Source of the DNA: Scytalidium lignicola
Lineage: Eukaryota > Ascomycota > Leotiomycetes
DNA: 64,000 nucleotides
Assembly: GCA_002812745.2 (NCBI GenBank)
Contig: NCSJ02000148.1
Coordinates: 1 to 64,000, forward strand
Direction of reading: 5' to 3'
Shown: one piece after another, positions 61,166-64,000 of the stretch
Position numbering within the stretch: position 1 is the first letter of the stretch
Layout of the letters: every line of letters begins with the position of its first letter
Position numbers and translations under genes: made by a program
Notes under the pieces: model-generated
The model's database searches: none
Told to the model about the DNA's origin: nothing
What the model saw: only the letters and a program-made list of their open reading frames with translations

Positions 61166-63581
61166 ATGCGGGCACGTCAACAACTTGCACCGAGGCCCAA
61201 ACCAAAAGCCAAACCAAGGCCAGCTGAACTTATTGTTGTCGATCAGCAGCATAGTTTTGACCTAGTGAGAACTGTCATCAGTGCAACGGTTTGTATATAG
61301 TTTACCTAGCCTGTATCTCTCCACTGAGCTAATATATTTACATTAGATTAGTAACATTGCATTTCTACGGTAAGTGAACTGTACTTGTTTGAGTAGCTGG
61401 GATTGGGAACTTACGTATTGTAGTGAACTGTTCCCTGAGGATTGCTTCCAATCCCGAGTCTACGACACCGCAGACTCAGACGCGACCTATGACACATTCA
61501 TGAACGGTTCCAGAAAGCAACAGCATGTACCAAAACAATGCGAAGGACTGGTAAATTGGAAGGTGCTTGTTCGAGGAACAAATCCTCGTGTTAACAAACT
61601 TCTTGATTGGCTTGTATGTAACTTTACATGGCAGAGTCATAGCCTAGACTAATATCTTGTAGGAAATTGGCGCTGCTGATGCTTTAAAGCGCAAATATTT
61701 GGAAAAGCTTCAACTTTCAATTTTTGATGCCCAGTCTCCAGAACCCAAGCTAGTTGAGGCCTATATCTGGACATTCTCGTACGAGAACGGAGTAACTACG
61801 ATTCAGATTGGAACGCAGACACCAGGTAAAGGGATAGTTTTTCTCAGCAACGCCAAAAGAGAACTCCGCCACATGGTCCATGATGTAATTCGAGAAGTTC
61901 AAGAGCTCCCAGATCTCCCAGGTATTTGAAATCTATGCCATATTGGTCGCCAAAACTAGTCTCTAATGCTGCACTTCTCTAGAACCATGTAAGGTCAACA
62001 TGCATTTGACATATAATGAAAACTGCCCCGATTCTTATGAGCCTTTTGGTTTTCATCCAGAGACAAACTCATCATTCCTCATTTCAGGAGAAGGATACCC
62101 TGACCTTACCAATATGAACACCGGTCTACACAAGTTTGTTCTACTATGTTTGGGAATATATCTTAGGTGGTACTAATAAACATCCTAGGGTGTGTATCAA
62201 TGTATTCAAAACGGAAGAGTGCTTGCAATCTCCAGCGACAGAAACTGTTCCTAAAATATGTAATTTATCTCTCCGTGATACTCTGCAAAATGACAGCGTA
62301 GAAGGCACTGATTGCAGTCTTCCGTCTAATCTTCAATCTCACATCTTGGCAGCTTGCACTTCGCAAGAGACAACGGTCAGAGAGCAGTTTGACGAAACAC
62401 ATAATACCCAAAATTTGAGTAGTGTTCCAATGGAACTATCCACCGCAGAAACAACGCCTGGTTCTCAGGTATCGCCGCCCAGCTTGCCAAACTACTCACA
62501 AACTATCCTCAACAGAGTACTTGAAGCGGCTCGCAAGCAAAAACAGAAGGAAAATGGACCTAGCAAACTGTCGATAACTTGCGAATGTGGTTCTATAAGT
62601 GGCTCCGAGAATTTGGTATACCCCAACCTGGACTTCTTCATTTTGGTAAAGAAATATAGCTAACTTAAAAAGTTGAATTGCGAATTATGTGGCAACTTTG
62701 TTCATCTCGAATGTTATGGTTTTCTCGAACACCCATCCTCAAATCCAGTCTGGGTTTGCTATAGCTGTATGCTCAAAGGAGAGTTAACACTACTTAAAGA
62801 AATGAAAGAGATTTGCCTTTATCGCAGAGCCTTGTATTATATCCGTTGTCATGGGTATCCAGCACAGACTGCAGACTTAGCTGATCATTTAAGTAAGTTT
62901 CTTTGGATAATCCAGATGTCTAAACCTCACCTAATTACATGTTAGACACCGATGAAAAGAAGGTGAAGGACTTAGCAAAAAAGCTATGGCGCAAAGGCTA
63001 TCTTAAGGAAGCACGTTATGCACGCAGGAGAGGGTTCACGCAAGCAGGCAAGCCTTATTATGAATACATCGGTACAGAGAGCAAACTTCGCACTGGCTAC
63101 TTTGACCCTACGTTGAATATTGCACACTACGTATGTATATTATTTAACTTAGCCGGGCCGAGTGCATGGTCTAAAGCTGATATCACTGCAGTTTGAAAGC
63201 ACCGAGGCAGATGCTGCAGAGTCAATGCATATGGCGCTTGATTTCGAAAATGTCACTTCGCATAATGTTCAGGATCTGCAAAAGGAAAGTGACGCAAACA
63301 AAGATACGTACTTGCATACACCAACACCAGTCAGAACAACAGATGACAACAGTACTCAAGGAACACCTAGTCCAGGTACACTTGGATGTCCACAAGCTTT
63401 GGTACAGACCCCGAGTACTCCGCTGCTTGAGCGAGGGGAAGAAAAGCAATCTGGTGCCTCTAAACCTTTCAGGAAGAGACAACTAGAGGACGTTGAAATC
63501 TATCAGGTGGTGGAGAAGCGCATGAAATATAGTTCTGCTAACAGTCCATGGATTACACATAGCTGGTCATCAGGCAACTAA
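61166..63581 (+). CDS. HOP1: Meiotic chromosome-axis protein Hop1: HORMA, PHD finger and winged helix
   Basis: Nine exons: 61166-61288, 61347-61369, 61424-61613, 61663-61921, 61983-62133, 62189-62615, 62673-62892, 62946-63130, 63192-63581. The product is 655 residues. Hop1 builds the meiotic chromosome axis and promotes interhomologue recombination. The HORMA domain covers about residues 22-250 (HSFDLVRTVISATISNIAFLR, split over two exons as HSFDLVRTV and ISNIAFLR; then LPEPCKVNMHLTYNENCP). A PHD-type zinc finger at about 375-425 has CECG, CELCG, HLECYG and WVCYSC. It is followed by a winged-helix-like region (TADLADHLNTDEKKVKDLAKKL). A basic, disordered C-terminus ends in SPWITHSWSSGN. The eight small introns, a TACTAAT branch in intron 5 and consistent phases support the model. 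Exon 2 is 23 nt. Confidence 0.88.
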
Positions 63582-64000
63582 AGCTCTTCGAGAGAGTACC
63601 AGTAAATATACAAGGCTTTTGAGGGAGATTAATATCCAATGGATCAGGAGCAAAAGAGTATGGGCTATATCCTAATGCTTAATGTGTGTTGAAGTTTTGC
63701 GGTTGTTTTTTTATAGGATCTAATGGCGTATTTGCACGGTTTTCAAGTTGCTAATTGTGGGATATTGCTACGCTTCTGCTTGTATTGCGCTTCAGTGCTA
63801 GCTATAATAAATATTGTTTATATCTATTGCTTTTCTTAGACAAAATGCCTGAATATGTTCCTTAGTTTCGTGGAGCCGGCAGCTTTGACGGTTATATCAC
63901 AGGGATGTTCATAACACTTTTACCCCGCTCTCTCACCCCTCATAACAGATGTAAGATTTCAAAAATTGCTAGAGTAAGAAAAGGTCCCTTGTCTTCTCTG
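63582..64000. other. Right end, HOP1 3' flank
   Basis: About 420 AT-rich bases after HOP1. Probably 3' UTR and spacer; no feature recognised. Confidence 0.5.

Overview
The window is nuclear DNA from a filamentous ascomycete (Pezizomycotina), probably a leotiomycete-like mould. The evidence is the gene structure: 46-70 bp introns with GT..AG ends and CTAAC-type branch points, CT-rich leaders, and gene content (Tea4, Ste50, Lag1, Phs1, Dnf3, Cdc4, a Pah1-type homeobox factor, Hop1). The order-level placement is a judgement from protein character, not from a search. I rebuilt 23 genes by hand from splice sites. In every multi-exon model the exon lengths sum to a multiple of three.

Layout. 1-3.6 kb: no supportable gene, two microsatellites. 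3.6-5.1 kb (-): ceramide synthase LAG1. 7.0-12.3 kb (+): Tea4/Bud14 polarity protein, then the MAPK adaptor Ste50. 13.9-14.6 kb (+): an intronless AroM-family gene, a family best known from bacteria. 15.1-18.9 kb (-): a proline-rich coiled-coil protein of unknown role and a membrane protein with a PPxY tail. 20.0-28.8 kb (+): GNAT acetyltransferase, alternative NADH dehydrogenase, a candidate 111-residue mitochondrial protein, and CDC48. 29.2-36.6 kb: unknown small protein, GPI-type wall protein, low-complexity membrane protein, 2EXR protein and the fatty-acid elongation dehydratase PHS1. 36.6-39.9 kb: the adaptin-binding protein IRC6, then SmD3 and GEP4 head to head. 39.9-43.65 kb: a long, GC-richer, gene-free stretch rich in GTAC-containing inverted repeats, ending in a CT-rich leader. 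43.65-51.8 kb (+): homeobox factor and the P4-ATPase DNF3 with an ATG-overlapping uORF. 52.2-53.4 kb (-): AHA1. 54.8-55.6 kb (+): tetraspan membrane protein. 56.5-59.8 kb (-): the F-box/WD40 ubiquitin-ligase subunit CDC4. 61.2-63.6 kb (+): meiotic HORMA protein HOP1.

Most genes are housekeeping: lipid metabolism (LAG1, PHS1, GEP4, DNF3), protein quality control (CDC48, AHA1, CDC4), polarity and signalling (Tea4, Ste50), splicing and meiosis. I see no biosynthetic cluster, intact transposon, CRISPR array, rRNA or convincing tRNA. The most unusual items are the AroM-like gene, the inverted-repeat-rich region upstream of the homeobox gene, adjoining NotI and PacI palindromes beside an ambiguous base at 24.25 kb, and the DNF3 uORF.
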